Source: Alloactinosynnema sp. L-07
GTDB lineage: Bacteria; Actinomycetota; Actinomycetes; Mycobacteriales; Pseudonocardiaceae
Direction of reading: 5' to 3'
DNA: 64,000 nt
Assembly: GCF_900070365.1 (NCBI RefSeq)
Contig: NZ_LN850107.1
Span: 7,130,001-7,194,000, forward strand
The notes beneath the pieces are model-generated. The model did no database searches. It saw only the letters and a program-made list of their open reading frames with translations, and had not been told where the DNA came from. How positions within the stretch are numbered: the stretch's first letter is position 1; every line of letters begins with the position of its first letter. A program made the position numbers and the translations under genes. Positions 54,874 through 63,494 of this stretch are shown piece by piece.

Positions 54874-54879
54874 GGCGGA

Positions 54880-54885
54880 AAACTA
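54880..54885 (-). promoter_or_regulatory. -10 element (TAGTTT), leaderless WYL gene
   Basis: On the minus strand TAGTTT is followed by six bases (TCCGCC) and the ATG at 54873. Confidence 0.5.
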
Positions 54886-54889
54886 GCGC

Positions 54890-54918
54890 GTATCACTGAC
54901 ACAAGGTGGCAGTGATAC
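54890..54918. promoter_or_regulatory. Divergent operator: GTATCACTG-11-CAGTGATAC
   Basis: Perfect 9-bp inverted repeats with an 11-base spacer sit between the WYL regulator and the gene it faces. The -10 of the WYL gene is five bases away. This is the expected binding site of the regulator for self-control and control of the divergent gene. Confidence 0.65.
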
Positions 54919-54934
54919 CGGCGAGGCTGCCGCC

Positions 54935-55396
54935 ATGACCATCAACGACTTCGACTTCCTCGTCGGCTCCTGGACCGTGGTGAACCGGCGGCTGACCAAG
55001 CCCCTCACGGGCGGCGACGAATGGGACGAGTTCCCGGCCACCTGCACCGCGCGGACCTTCTTCGACGGCGCGGGCAGCTTCGACGAGATCCACTTCCCGA
55101 CCAAGGGCTTCTCGGGAAGCGCGCTGCGCAGCTTCGACCACGAGGCGGGGGAGTGGTTCATCTACTGGGTGAACAGCCGCACCGGCCACCTCCAGCCCCC
55201 GGTCTCCGGCGTCTTCACCGACGGCGTCGGCTCCATGTACGGCGACGACCAGCACGACGGCGATCCGGTGCGCGTGCGCTACCAGTGGTCGGAGATCACC
55301 TCGAACACCGCTCGCTGGGAGCAGGCGTTCTCGGTGGACGGAGAACGCACCTGGGAGACCAACTGGATCATGGAGTTCACCCGGGTCGACAACTGA
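54935..55396 (+). CDS. Small DUF1579-like beta-barrel protein
   Basis: 153 aa beginning DFDFLVGSWTVVNRRLTK, with later SALRSFDHEAGEWFIYWVN and RWEQAFSVDGERTWETNWIMEFTR. The pattern is that of the DUF1579/lipocalin-like ligand-binding barrel proteins. It is divergent from the WYL regulator across the operator, so probably its target. No enzymatic residues can be named. Confidence 0.8.
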   Translation: MTINDFDFLVGSWTVVNRRLTKPLTGGDEWDEFPATCTARTFFDGAGSFDEIHFPTKGFSGSALRSFDHEAGEWFIYWVNSRTGHLQPPVSGVFTDGVGSMYGDDQHDGDPVRVRYQWSEITSNTARWEQAFSVDGERTWETNWIMEFTRVDN

Positions 55397-55454
55397 TCGA
55401 AAAAGTTTCCGATTCCTGCTAACGTCGCAGTGAGTTAGGCCGATAGGGCTAGCG

Positions 55455-55494
55455 ACAGTCCCCGGTGGCACGCCCCCCGACCACCGGGGACTGT
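55455..55494 (+). terminator. Strong hairpin with a C6 loop, possible small RNA 3' end
   Basis: ACAGTCCCCGGTGG pairs perfectly with CCACCGGGGACTGT; the loop CACGCCCCCCGA contains six C. It is 58 bases past the DUF1579-like stop. It could be a simple terminator, but the C6 loop resembles one hairpin of the actinobacterial 6C RNA motif; the second required C-rich hairpin was not found. A weaker GCTAAC/GTTAGGC stem lies just upstream. Confidence 0.6.
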
Positions 55495-55602
55495 ACCGCC
55501 TCCCCGAATTTCTGGGCTTGGTCACCGGTGTCGTAAAGGTGCGGATGGTGGGCGACCGTGGTCGCGTGCCCTCACGGTCCCTTGGGTGTCGGACTTGCGG
55601 CA

Positions 55603-55608
55603 TACAGT
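55603..55608 (+). promoter_or_regulatory. -10 element (TACAGT), leaderless winged-helix gene
   Basis: TACAGT is followed by seven bases and the ATG at 55616, with no ribosome-binding site. Confidence 0.5.
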
Positions 55609-55615
55609 CGGCGCC

Positions 55616-56794
55616 ATGCGCCATGTGACTGATGCTGAGCGACGGGCGCGGCTGAGCCTGCGACACGGTCTGGCCGCGTCTTTGCCGTCTGGGGATCCGG
55701 CGGCCGTCGCGGACGCGATGCTCGCGTTGCACGCCACCGATCCGTGCACGGTGTACTTGTCCGTGCTCGCGCGGATGCCCGTCGAACCGGCGACGGTGAG
55801 CGCGTCGCTGTACGACGATCGGTCTGTCGTGCGGCTTCTCGGGATGCGGCGCACGGTGTTCGTGGTCGGGCGGGAGGTCGCGCCGATCGTGCAGGCCGCC
55901 TGCACGGTCGCGGTCGCGGCGGTCGAGCGGCGTCGGCTCATCCAGCACCTCGCCGAACTCACCCCGGTCACCAATCCAGGCCCGTGGCTGGCCGATGTCG
56001 AGGCGTCCGCCTTCGCGGCGCTGGTCGCGCGGGGCGAGGCGACCGCGGCCGAACTGGCCACCGACGAGCCGCGGCTGCGGACCGCGCTGGTCGTATCTTC
56101 CGGGAAGCCGTACGCGGCCAAACAGAACATCACCTCACGGGTCCTTGGCCTGCTCGCCGCCGACGGCAAGATCGTGCGGGGCAGGCCGCTGGGCTCGTGG
56201 GCGTCGACGCAGTACCGCTGGTCGCCGATGACGTCGTGGTTCCCCGACGGACTGCCGATCCTCGACGCCGCCGAGGCGCGGGCCGCGCTGGCGCGGCGGT
56301 GGCTGGCGGTGTTCGGGCCCGCGACGGTGGCGGACCTCAAATGGTGGGCCGGATGGACCCTCGGCGACACCCGCAAGGCGTTGGCCGAGGTCGGTGCGGT
56401 CGGGGTCGACCTGGACAGCGGGCCTGGGGTGATCCTGGCCGACGATCTGGAACCCGTGTCCGCCGCGCCGCCGCGAGCGGTGCTGCTGCCCGCGCTCGAT
56501 CCGACGCCGATGGGGTGGACTGGTCGGGGGTGGTTCCTTGGCGATCATGGGGTCGCGCTGTTCGACCGGTCCGGGAACATCGGTCCGACCGTGTTCTGGG
56601 GCGGCCGGATCGTGGGCGGCTGGGCGCACCTTCCGTCAGGCGAGATAGCGGTGCGCCTGCTGGAGGACATCGGCGGCGAGGCCACCCGGGAGGTCGCGAC
56701 GGAGGCCGAACGACTGGCGGGCCTGATCGGCGATGTCCGGGTGAAGTCCCGCTTCGCGACGCCGTTGGAGAAGGATCTCCTGGCTGCACACTGA
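55616..56794 (+). CDS. Winged-helix DNA-binding protein (HTH_42, AlkZ-like)
   Basis: 392 aa of the PF06224 family: RRARLSLRHGLA, DPAAVADAMLALHATDP, VVRLLGMRRTVFVVG, TVADLKWWAGW and VLLPALDPTPMGW. Relatives include AlkZ/YcaQ DNA glycosylases that unhook interstrand crosslinks, often in genotoxin clusters; the QxQ/QxD catalytic motif is not obvious here, so glycosylase activity is uncertain. ATG 55616 is supported by a leaderless -10. Confidence 0.85.
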   Translation: MRHVTDAERRARLSLRHGLAASLPSGDPAAVADAMLALHATDPCTVYLSVLARMPVEPATVSASLYDDRSVVRLLGMRRTVFVVGREVAPIVQAACTVAVAAVERRRLIQHLAELTPVTNPGPWLADVEASAFAALVARGEATAAELATDEPRLRTALVVSSGKPYAAKQNITSRVLGLLAADGKIVRGRPLGSWASTQYRWSPMTSWFPDGLPILDAAEARAALARRWLAVFGPATVADLKWWAGWTLGDTRKALAEVGAVGVDLDSGPGVILADDLEPVSAAPPRAVLLPALDPTPMGWTGRGWFLGDHGVALFDRSGNIGPTVFWGGRIVGGWAHLPSGEIAVRLLEDIGGEATREVATEAERLAGLIGDVRVKSRFATPLEKDLLAAH

Positions 56795-57201
56795 CCGCCG
56801 ACTGCGGGTGCGGCACATCAAACCGGACGTGGGTTCGGCCCGTCACGTATGCGGGTCATCGACGATCCACGTGCGGGGGAAGAACTTCATCTTCGCCGAC
56901 CATTTGGCCCAGCGCCTGACGGTCAAACTGTCCAAAGCGGAGCTACGGCTTGGGTCGTCACGGCTGGGTGCGCTCGAAATCCCGCCGCACTTCGTACTCC
57001 CTCGTTGCGCCCAAAGCGTTGGCCCGGTTGGCCGAACAGGGCGAATAGGCGGGCGGAAAGTCACCGCCCAGCGCCGTCCTTTGTTTCTGAATCAACGAAT
57101 TCTCCTTGGTCACAACGCGAAACGTTGGTCGCCTGATCGCGATCTAACCGGCACGCCACCATCGCGGACGGCGCCTGCATCGTGAGATCCCGAGGACGGT
57201 C
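56795..57201. other. 407-bp gap; possible decayed MmcQ/YjbR-like fragment
   Basis: No intact gene is convincing. A plus-strand frame from about 56808 contains STIHVRGKNFIFAD and QRLTVKL, which is reminiscent of the substrate-binding face of MmcQ/YjbR-family proteins, but the surrounding sequence does not continue the fold. AT-richer stretches at 57075-57145 probably hold the promoter of the oxidase gene. The rest shows nothing I can name. Confidence 0.3.
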
Positions 57202-60200
57202 ATGAGAGTGCTTCGCGCCCGCCGGGCGATTTTGGCGTCGCTTGCCGCCATCCTGTCGCTGGTCGTGGTGACCTTCGGCTTGCCCGTGCACGCTCAGCCC
57301 GGTGGGCCCGCGTTCGTGCAGAAGATCACCGCCCGCGTGTACGCCACCAGCAAGGCGGTGACGTTGCCCACGCCGATCACCGCGGGCAACCGCATCGTCG
57401 TGCAGGTCGGGATGTGGAGCGGGGCCCAGTCCACGGCCGCCCAGGTCAAGGACGCGGCGGGCAACACCTACACCAAGGTCCTCGCGTTCACCGCCTCCGA
57501 GCACACCGAGATGAGTGTCTGGACCGCGCCCATCACCAAGGGCGGGGGCACGAAGCCCGCGATCACCGTCACCGCGACCAGCGCGGCCGACATCGGTATC
57601 GCCGTGGCCGAGTACTCCGGGCTGTCCACCGCGGCGGGCCTGGCCGCGGTCGACGCGCAGGCGCAGGCCACCGGCATGTCCTCGGGTGTCGGCGTGGTCA
57701 ACTCCGGCCCGACGCCCGCCACCACGGCCGCGGGTCTGGCTGTTGGGTTCTATGTGGACTCCGGGTTCGGCAAGACGCTGACGGCGGCGAACGGATTCAC
57801 CGCGCGGGCTAACGTTTCGCCGAACTCGACCATGGAATTCGTCATGGAGGACAAGCTCGTCGGCGTCGGCGAGCAGCCCAACGCCGGGGTCGGGACCGGG
57901 GCGAACGTGCCGTGGCTCATGGCGACCGTCGTCTTCCGCGCCGCCTCGGGCGGTGGCGGCGGCCCGACCGCACCCAACGCGCCGACCGGTGTGGCGGCCC
58001 AGGCGGGCAACTCGTCGGCCACGGTCAACTGGACCGCGCCGTTCGACGGCGGCAGCCCCGTGACCTCCTACACCGTGACGCCGTACATCGGCGCGGCCGC
58101 GCAGCAGACCACCGTGATCAGCGGGTCGCCCCCCACGACCACCGCGCAGATCAACGGCCTCACCAACGGCACCGCCTACACCTTCAGGGTCACCGCGACC
58201 AACCTCATCGGCGCCGGCGCCGCCTCCGCACCGTCCACTTCGGTCACTCCGACCAGCTCGCCGCAGGGGCAGTGGGGCCAGACGATGAACTGGCCGTTCG
58301 TCGCGGTGCACATGATCGCCCTCAACAACGGCAAGTACCTGCTGTTCGACGGCTGGCACCAGCCAGAGCCGACCTACGTGTGGGACCCGGTCGCCAACAC
58401 CTTCACCACGGTCATGGCGCCCGACAGCATCTTCTGCGCGGGCAACGCCCACCTGCCCGACGGCCGCGTGCTGACCGTCGGCGGCTACGGCGTGGTGTCG
58501 ACCGGCGAGCTGGGCATCAAGGACACCGCGATCTTCGACCCGGCCAACAACACGTGGACCCGCATGGCCGACATGCACTACCCGCGTTGGTACCCGAGCC
58601 TCACCGAGCTGCCAGACGGCCGCTACCTCACCATCAGCGGCAACACCTCCGACGCCTACACCTGGGCCGAGCACCCCGAGGTGTACGACCCGGCGAACAA
58701 CACCTGGACCGTGCTGAACGGCATCAACACCTCCACCATCCACGAGGAGGAGTACCCGTTCGCCTACGTCGCGCCCAACGGCAAGGTGTTCACCATGGGC
58801 CCGTCGGAGGACGTGCACTACTTCATGGACGTGGCCAACCAGACGCTGCAGCCGCTGGGTGCCAGCGGGGTGGTCAACGGATCGTCCACTATGTACCTGC
58901 CGGGCAAGGTCCTCTACAGCGGCGGTTCGGCCACGATCTCGCAGGGCACGCCCGCCCAGGCCACCACGGCCGTGATCGACCTGACCGCGCCGTCCCCGAC
59001 CTGGCGGCAGACCGCGCCGATGAACAAGGCGCGCGACTTCCATACCCTCACGACGCTGGCCGACGGCAAGGTGCTCGCCGTGGGCGGCGCCCCGACCAGC
59101 GACCAGAGCCTGCTCAACACCAACATCCTGGCCGCGGAAATGTGGGACCCGGCCACCGAGGTGTGGACGACGGTCGGCTCGATGTCGGTGCCGCGCCAGT
59201 ACCACCACACCGCACTGCTGATGGCAGACGGCCGCGTGCTCGTCGCGGGCGGCGGGCACTACAACAGCGCGACCGTGCCCGGTCAGGAGTCGGCGGAGAT
59301 CTACTCGCCGCCGTACCTGTTCAACGGCGCCCGCCCGACCATCACCTCGGCGCCCGCGTCGACCGCCTACGGCAACACCATCTCGGTGGCCACGCCGGAC
59401 GCGGGCTCGATCAGCGCGGTCAACCTGGTGTCGATGGGCGCGAACACCCACCAGAGCGACATGGACCAGCGGTTCGTCCCGCTGAACTTCACCGCGGGCG
59501 CGGGTTCGCTGAACGTGCAGATCCCGGCGTCCGCGGCGATGGCGCCGCCCGGTGACTACATGCTGTTCGTGGTCAACGGTAACGGCGTGCCGTCGGTGGC
59601 CAAGATCGTGCGCGTCCTGCCGACGATCACCGCGCCGTCGGCTCCGTCGGCGGTCACCGCGGTGGCGGGCAACGGCGTGGCGACGGTGAACTGGTCGGCT
59701 CCCGGCGACGGTGGCAGCCCGATCACCAGCTACACGGTCACCCCGTACATCGGTTCGACGGCGCAGGCTCCGGTCTCGGCCACGGGCACGTCGGTGCAGG
59801 TCACCGGCCTGACCAACGGCACGGCCTACACCTTCAAGGTGACCGCCACCAACGGGATCGGCACCAGCCCACAGTCGGCTCCGTCCAATGTGGTCACTCC
59901 GTCGGCGACCCCGCAGCCGGGCTTCGTTCAGCAGGTCGGCGGGCGCGGCCACGGCACGACCAGACAGGTGGTGACCCCGGCGGCGGTGGCGGTCGGCGAC
60001 CGGATGGTCGTGCAGGTCGGCACCTGGAACACGGAGAACGCGCGGGCGACCGCGGTGACCGACTCGGCGGGCAACATCTACACCAAGCTGCTGAGCAACG
60101 TCGGCCCCGACGACACCGAACAGAGCGTCTGGACGGCCCCGATCACCGCGGGTGGCGGCACGCCGCTGACCATTACGGCGACGGTGTCGGGTACCGCTGA

Positions 60201-60552
60201 CATCGGCGTCGCCGCGGTCGAGTACTCCGGGTTGTCGCTGGCCCCGGGCGCGGGATCGGTCGACCAGTCGGTCAAGCGGGCCAGCAACACCGCGGCGGCC
60301 AGCTCCGGGCCGACGGCGCCGACCACGGACGGCACCCAGCTGGCGGTCGGGTTCTACCTCGACTCCGGCTTCGGGCGCACGCTGGTGGCGGGAACCGGGT
60401 TCACCCAGCGGGTCAACGTCTCACCCGCCGGTGACATGGAGTTCGTGGTCGAGGACCAGATCGTGGGCCTCGGCGCCACCCCGAACGCCACCGTCGGCAC
60501 CGCGGCGAACACGCCGTGGCTGATGGCGACCGTCGTGTTCAAACACGGATGA
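57202..60552 (+). CDS. Secreted copper-radical (galactose/glyoxal-type) oxidase with duplicated flanking domains
   Basis: 1116 aa with a Sec signal peptide (1 to about 30). Order: a beta domain (about 35-250), fibronectin III (255-350), kelch propeller plus DUF1929 (355-810), fibronectin III (815-905), and a second copy of the first beta domain (910-1116). Copper-radical oxidase residues are in place: Cys412 (SIFCAGNAH), Tyr464 (PRWYPSL), Tyr667-His668 (RQYHHTALL) and His750 (NTHQSDMDQR). This matches the GlxA/galactose oxidase class, which oxidises alcohols or aldehydes to give H2O2. The frame ends in ATGA shared with the next gene. GAGGACG lies before the ATG. Confidence 0.9.
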   Translation: MRVLRARRAILASLAAILSLVVVTFGLPVHAQPGGPAFVQKITARVYATSKAVTLPTPITAGNRIVVQVGMWSGAQSTAAQVKDAAGNTYTKVLAFTASEHTEMSVWTAPITKGGGTKPAITVTATSAADIGIAVAEYSGLSTAAGLAAVDAQAQATGMSSGVGVVNSGPTPATTAAGLAVGFYVDSGFGKTLTAANGFTARANVSPNSTMEFVMEDKLVGVGEQPNAGVGTGANVPWLMATVVFRAASGGGGGPTAPNAPTGVAAQAGNSSATVNWTAPFDGGSPVTSYTVTPYIGAAAQQTTVISGSPPTTTAQINGLTNGTAYTFRVTATNLIGAGAASAPSTSVTPTSSPQGQWGQTMNWPFVAVHMIALNNGKYLLFDGWHQPEPTYVWDPVANTFTTVMAPDSIFCAGNAHLPDGRVLTVGGYGVVSTGELGIKDTAIFDPANNTWTRMADMHYPRWYPSLTELPDGRYLTISGNTSDAYTWAEHPEVYDPANNTWTVLNGINTSTIHEEEYPFAYVAPNGKVFTMGPSEDVHYFMDVANQTLQPLGASGVVNGSSTMYLPGKVLYSGGSATISQGTPAQATTAVIDLTAPSPTWRQTAPMNKARDFHTLTTLADGKVLAVGGAPTSDQSLLNTNILAAEMWDPATEVWTTVGSMSVPRQYHHTALLMADGRVLVAGGGHYNSATVPGQESAEIYSPPYLFNGARPTITSAPASTAYGNTISVATPDAGSISAVNLVSMGANTHQSDMDQRFVPLNFTAGAGSLNVQIPASAAMAPPGDYMLFVVNGNGVPSVAKIVRVLPTITAPSAPSAVTAVAGNGVATVNWSAPGDGGSPITSYTVTPYIGSTAQAPVSATGTSVQVTGLTNGTAYTFKVTATNGIGTSPQSAPSNVVTPSATPQPGFVQQVGGRGHGTTRQVVTPAAVAVGDRMVVQVGTWNTENARATAVTDSAGNIYTKLLSNVGPDDTEQSVWTAPITAGGGTPLTITATVSGTADIGVAAVEYSGLSLAPGAGSVDQSVKRASNTAAASSGPTAPTTDGTQLAVGFYLDSGFGRTLVAGTGFTQRVNVSPAGDMEFVVEDQIVGLGATPNATVGTAANTPWLMATVVFKHG

Positions 60553-60971
60553 CCGCCGTGCTGACCCGAACCTGGCCGAAGGTGGCGATCGGACTCGCGG
60601 TCGCCGCCGCCATCGGCGTCGAGGTCTTCGTCCTGAGCGGAGCGGGCGACGAGCCCGCCGACGCGGTCACCGGCTACTTCCAGGCCGCGATCGACGAGGA
60701 CTGTCCGAAGGCGTTCGACCTGCTCGCCGACCCGATCCGGGGGAGTTACGGCAGTGTTGAGCGGCTGTGCGATCGCGCGCGGGCGGACACGATGGTGTCG
60801 TTCCAGGTCGGGGACACGGAGCTGACGGACGAGGGGGCGAAGGTGTTCGTCACCCTCGTCCGCCCGAACCTGACCTTGGTGGACGCGGTGACCCTGGTAT
60901 CGGTGGAGGGCGCGTGGAAGATCGCGTCGTTCGAGGTGGTCTCCTCCGACCGCGGCCATGGCCAGCGCTGA
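60549..60971 (+). CDS. Single-pass membrane NTF2-like (DUF4878-type) protein
   Basis: 140 aa: short cytoplasmic start, one membrane helix (VAIGLAVAAAIGVEVFVLSG), then an extracytoplasmic NTF2-like domain (VTGYFQAAIDEDCPKAFDLL, VEGAWKIASFEV) resembling DUF4878. It overlaps the oxidase stop by 4 bp, so it is co-translated and may help in oxidase or copper handling at the membrane; that role is inferred. Confidence 0.8.
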   Translation: MTAVLTRTWPKVAIGLAVAAAIGVEVFVLSGAGDEPADAVTGYFQAAIDEDCPKAFDLLADPIRGSYGSVERLCDRARADTMVSFQVGDTELTDEGAKVFVTLVRPNLTLVDAVTLVSVEGAWKIASFEVVSSDRGHGQR

Positions 60972-61056
60972 CCGCCAGCGCCCGGCTGGTCCCGGGGCTG
61001 GCTGTCCCGGGGCTGACCAGGGCCAGGTGACGCCCGGCCCGGTAGCTGGAGATGAC

Positions 61057-61739
61057 GTGAGCTTGGCCGCAGGTGGCCGGGAGCCTCGGGGGCAGGCACA
61101 GGCCCGCTCGGGTGCGGATGATGCGTCTCCCGCTGCTGAGTTCGGCCTGGTCGCCGGCGACCATGAACGCCTGGGTCGAGGGGCGCCGCGGTCAGGCGCT
61201 GCGGAAGGGGCTGATCAGGCTGGTCTGGCCGCTGGCCGCGATGATCGTCGGGGTCGAGTGGCGCCCCGTTCGGGCATCCCGGATGGAGCTAGTTCCGCTG
61301 CTGAGGCTGGTTCGGCAGCAGGCCACGATGATCGCCGGGTCAAGGGGTGGCCCGCTCGGGTGACCTCGATCGGGACAGTCCGGTGAATGAGGTTGGTTTG
61401 GTGGCTGGCGACGATGATCGTCGGGGTCGAGTGGCGCCCCGTTCGGGCATCCCGGATGGGGTTAGTTCCGCTGCTGAGGTCGGTTTGGCAGCCGGTCACC
61501 ATGATCGCCGGGGTCAAGGCGCGGTCCGCTCGGGTGACTTCGATCGGGTCAGTTCGGCGAATGAGGTTGGTTTGGTGGCTGGCGACGATGAGCATCGCGG
61601 TCGAGTGGTGGCCCGTTCGGGTGCCCCGGATGGGGCGTGGCCCGCTGATGGGGTCGGTTTGGCGGCTGGCCACGATGATCGCCGGGGTCAAGGCGCGGTC
61701 CGCTCGGGTGAACTCGATGGGGCCAGTCCGGCTGATCCG
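61057..61739 (+). repeat. Minisatellite of eight ~87-bp units with a 1-bp frameshift
   Basis: Units begin at 61057, 61141, 61219, 61306, 61392, 61479, 61566 and 61653; lengths are 84, 78, 87, 86, 87, 87, 87, 87. Four 3' units are in frame with the copper gene and encode 29-residue repeats of the type VGLVAGDDDRRGRVAPRSG. The 86-bp unit has GGG at 61337-61339 where others have GGGG, so units upstream are in another frame. The repeats alternate between two subtypes (RRGRVAP and RRGQGAV). Confidence 0.85.
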
Positions 61740-63494
61740 GTGAACCTTGTTGGTGGCCACGGCCACGGTGGCCACGGTGAGGCCAGTCCGGGAATCCTCG
61801 CGGGCGTTCGGCCGCTGCGGCCGCTGATCGGCGTCGGAGTTGTCGCGGCGGGGGCGCTCGCCGTGGCGCTGGCGCCGGGAAAGGTGCCGGTGCCGGGATT
61901 GCCCGACCCCGGCGCGGTGGTGCGCGCAGGCCTTCCCGTCGTCCGGACAGTCACCGAGATCGCCGCTGTTCTCGTTGTCGGAGCGCTGCTGGCGGCCGTC
62001 GTCCTGCGGCCCGACACGGGCGCTGCGCGGATCGCCGGGCGGGTCGCGGCGGTGTGGGGGCTGCTCGCGTTGGTGATGGTCGTCCTGACGGTGGCCGACT
62101 CGCTCGGGCAGCCGCTCGGCGGGGTTTTCGACGTCCTCGTGCCCTCCATCGGACGGCTGCCGGTGGCCGTCGCGTGGCTGGTGGTGGCGCATCTGGCCGG
62201 GCTGGTCTGGCTGGGTGTCCGGCTGACCCTGCCACCCGCCGCCCTGTTGACCGCCGCGCTCGTCGGCGTCGCCCCGGTCGCGCTGACCGGGCACTCGTCG
62301 GCGGGTGGCGACCACGACATTGCCAGTGACAGCCTGATGCTGCACGTGCTCGCGATGTCGGTCTGGGTCGGCGGACTCGCCGCGCTCCTGGTGTTGGCCC
62401 GACGTCCCGAGGGGCCGGTGCTGGCGAGGCGGTTCTCCGCTGTCGCGCTGGGTTGCTGGGTGGCGATCGTGGTCACCGGTGTCGTCAACGCCCTGCTTCG
62501 TGTGTCCATTGTAGACCTCGTGGCGACCCGCTACGGCTGGCTCCTGGTCGCCAAGGTCGCCGCGGTACTCGTCCTCGGCGCGTTCGGCTACGCGCATCGG
62601 CGACGTACTCTCGCCCGGCTCGACGCGGGCGCACCGGCGTCGCTCCTTCGACTCGGCGCGGTGGAACTGCTGCTCATGCTGCTGACCGTCGGCCTGGCCG
62701 TCGGCCTCGGCCGCACCGCGGGCCCGGTCGGCGAGCGGCGGCGGCTGTCGACCACCGAGGTGCTGATCGGCTACGACCTGCCCGACCCGCCCAGCCTGAT
62801 CGGCTGGCGATTCGACTTGGTCTTCGCCACCGTCGCCGTGGTCGCCGCCGCCTGGTATCTGCTGCGCGTTCGCTCCGGGACTGGACGCACGGTGTCCTGG
62901 CTGGCCGGGTGCGCTCTGCTGCTCCTGGCCACCTGCACCGGCCTCGGCGAGTTCGAGCCCGCCGTCTTCAGCTCGCACGTGAGCCTCCAGGTGATCGTCG
63001 GCCTGGTCGTCCCGGCCCTGCTCGCCATCGGCTACCCCCTCGCGCTCGCGAACCCGGTGCCCGCGGCGCTCGCCGCGGGCGGTCTGCCGGTCCTGCTCTA
63101 CGTCGTCGGCGCCTTCGACGAGGTCGCCGGGCAGCACTGGGCGCGGCTGGTCACGCTCGCGTGGTCGCTGGTCGCCGGGTTCGCTCTGCTGTGCTGTCGG
63201 GGTCGTGCGGTGTACGCCGTGGCGGGCGCGTGGGCGGTGACCGGCGGGGTCTTGCTGCTGCGGGAAACCGCGCTCGGGCGCGGCTTCTACGGCAAATTGG
63301 ACGTCGACTGGACCCGCGACCTGATCGCAGACCAGCGCCTCGCGGGCTGGGTCGCGATCGGCGCGGCGGTCGCGTTGGCCCTGTTCGAGTGGCGATCACC
63401 GCTAGGCTCAGTCCGTGGCGAAGTACTTCGACGTGCATCCGGACAACCCGCAGCGCCGATCGATCCTCCAGGTCGTCGACCTGTTGCGCGGTGA
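61347..63494 (+). CDS. CopD/CtaG-like copper membrane protein with repeat-derived N-terminus
   Basis: Up to 715 aa. After the repeat section and a GHGHGGHGE His-rich patch, about 16 membrane helices follow: a CopD half (HVLAMSVWVGGLAALLVLARR, FSAVALGCWVAIVVTGVVNALLR) and a CtaG-like half (LLATCTGLGEFEPAVFSSHVSLQ). Such fusions import copper or load copper oxidases, fitting the copper-radical oxidase upstream. The start is uncertain: GTG 61347 in the repeats, or GTG 61740 just after them. Restoring one base in the 61306 unit would join a longer upstream frame. Confidence 0.82.
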   Translation: MARSGDLDRDSPVNEVGLVAGDDDRRGRVAPRSGIPDGVSSAAEVGLAAGHHDRRGQGAVRSGDFDRVSSANEVGLVAGDDEHRGRVVARSGAPDGAWPADGVGLAAGHDDRRGQGAVRSGELDGASPADPVNLVGGHGHGGHGEASPGILAGVRPLRPLIGVGVVAAGALAVALAPGKVPVPGLPDPGAVVRAGLPVVRTVTEIAAVLVVGALLAAVVLRPDTGAARIAGRVAAVWGLLALVMVVLTVADSLGQPLGGVFDVLVPSIGRLPVAVAWLVVAHLAGLVWLGVRLTLPPAALLTAALVGVAPVALTGHSSAGGDHDIASDSLMLHVLAMSVWVGGLAALLVLARRPEGPVLARRFSAVALGCWVAIVVTGVVNALLRVSIVDLVATRYGWLLVAKVAAVLVLGAFGYAHRRRTLARLDAGAPASLLRLGAVELLLMLLTVGLAVGLGRTAGPVGERRRLSTTEVLIGYDLPDPPSLIGWRFDLVFATVAVVAAAWYLLRVRSGTGRTVSWLAGCALLLLATCTGLGEFEPAVFSSHVSLQVIVGLVVPALLAIGYPLALANPVPAALAAGGLPVLLYVVGAFDEVAGQHWARLVTLAWSLVAGFALLCCRGRAVYAVAGAWAVTGGVLLLRETALGRGFYGKLDVDWTRDLIADQRLAGWVAIGAAVALALFEWRSPLGSVRGEVLRRASGQPAAPIDPPGRRPVAR
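63403..63408 (+). promoter_or_regulatory. -10 element (TAGGCT) inside the copper gene
   Basis: TAGGCT is followed by six bases and the GTG at 63415, so the next gene probably has its own leaderless transcript starting within the copper gene's last 90 bases. Confidence 0.5.

Noticed and set aside
55455..55494. A full 6C RNA gene
   Set aside because: Only one C-rich hairpin is found, whereas the motif needs two; kept only as a hairpin with possible RNA role.
57061..59952. A 963-residue minus-strand open frame opposite the oxidase gene
   Set aside because: Low-complexity R/G/V-rich shadow; the plus strand shows an intact copper-radical oxidase.
61057..61739. 87-bp repeats as a CRISPR array or IS cluster
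   Set aside because: Units are directly adjacent, have no variable spacers and no inverted ends; they behave as a coding minisatellite.
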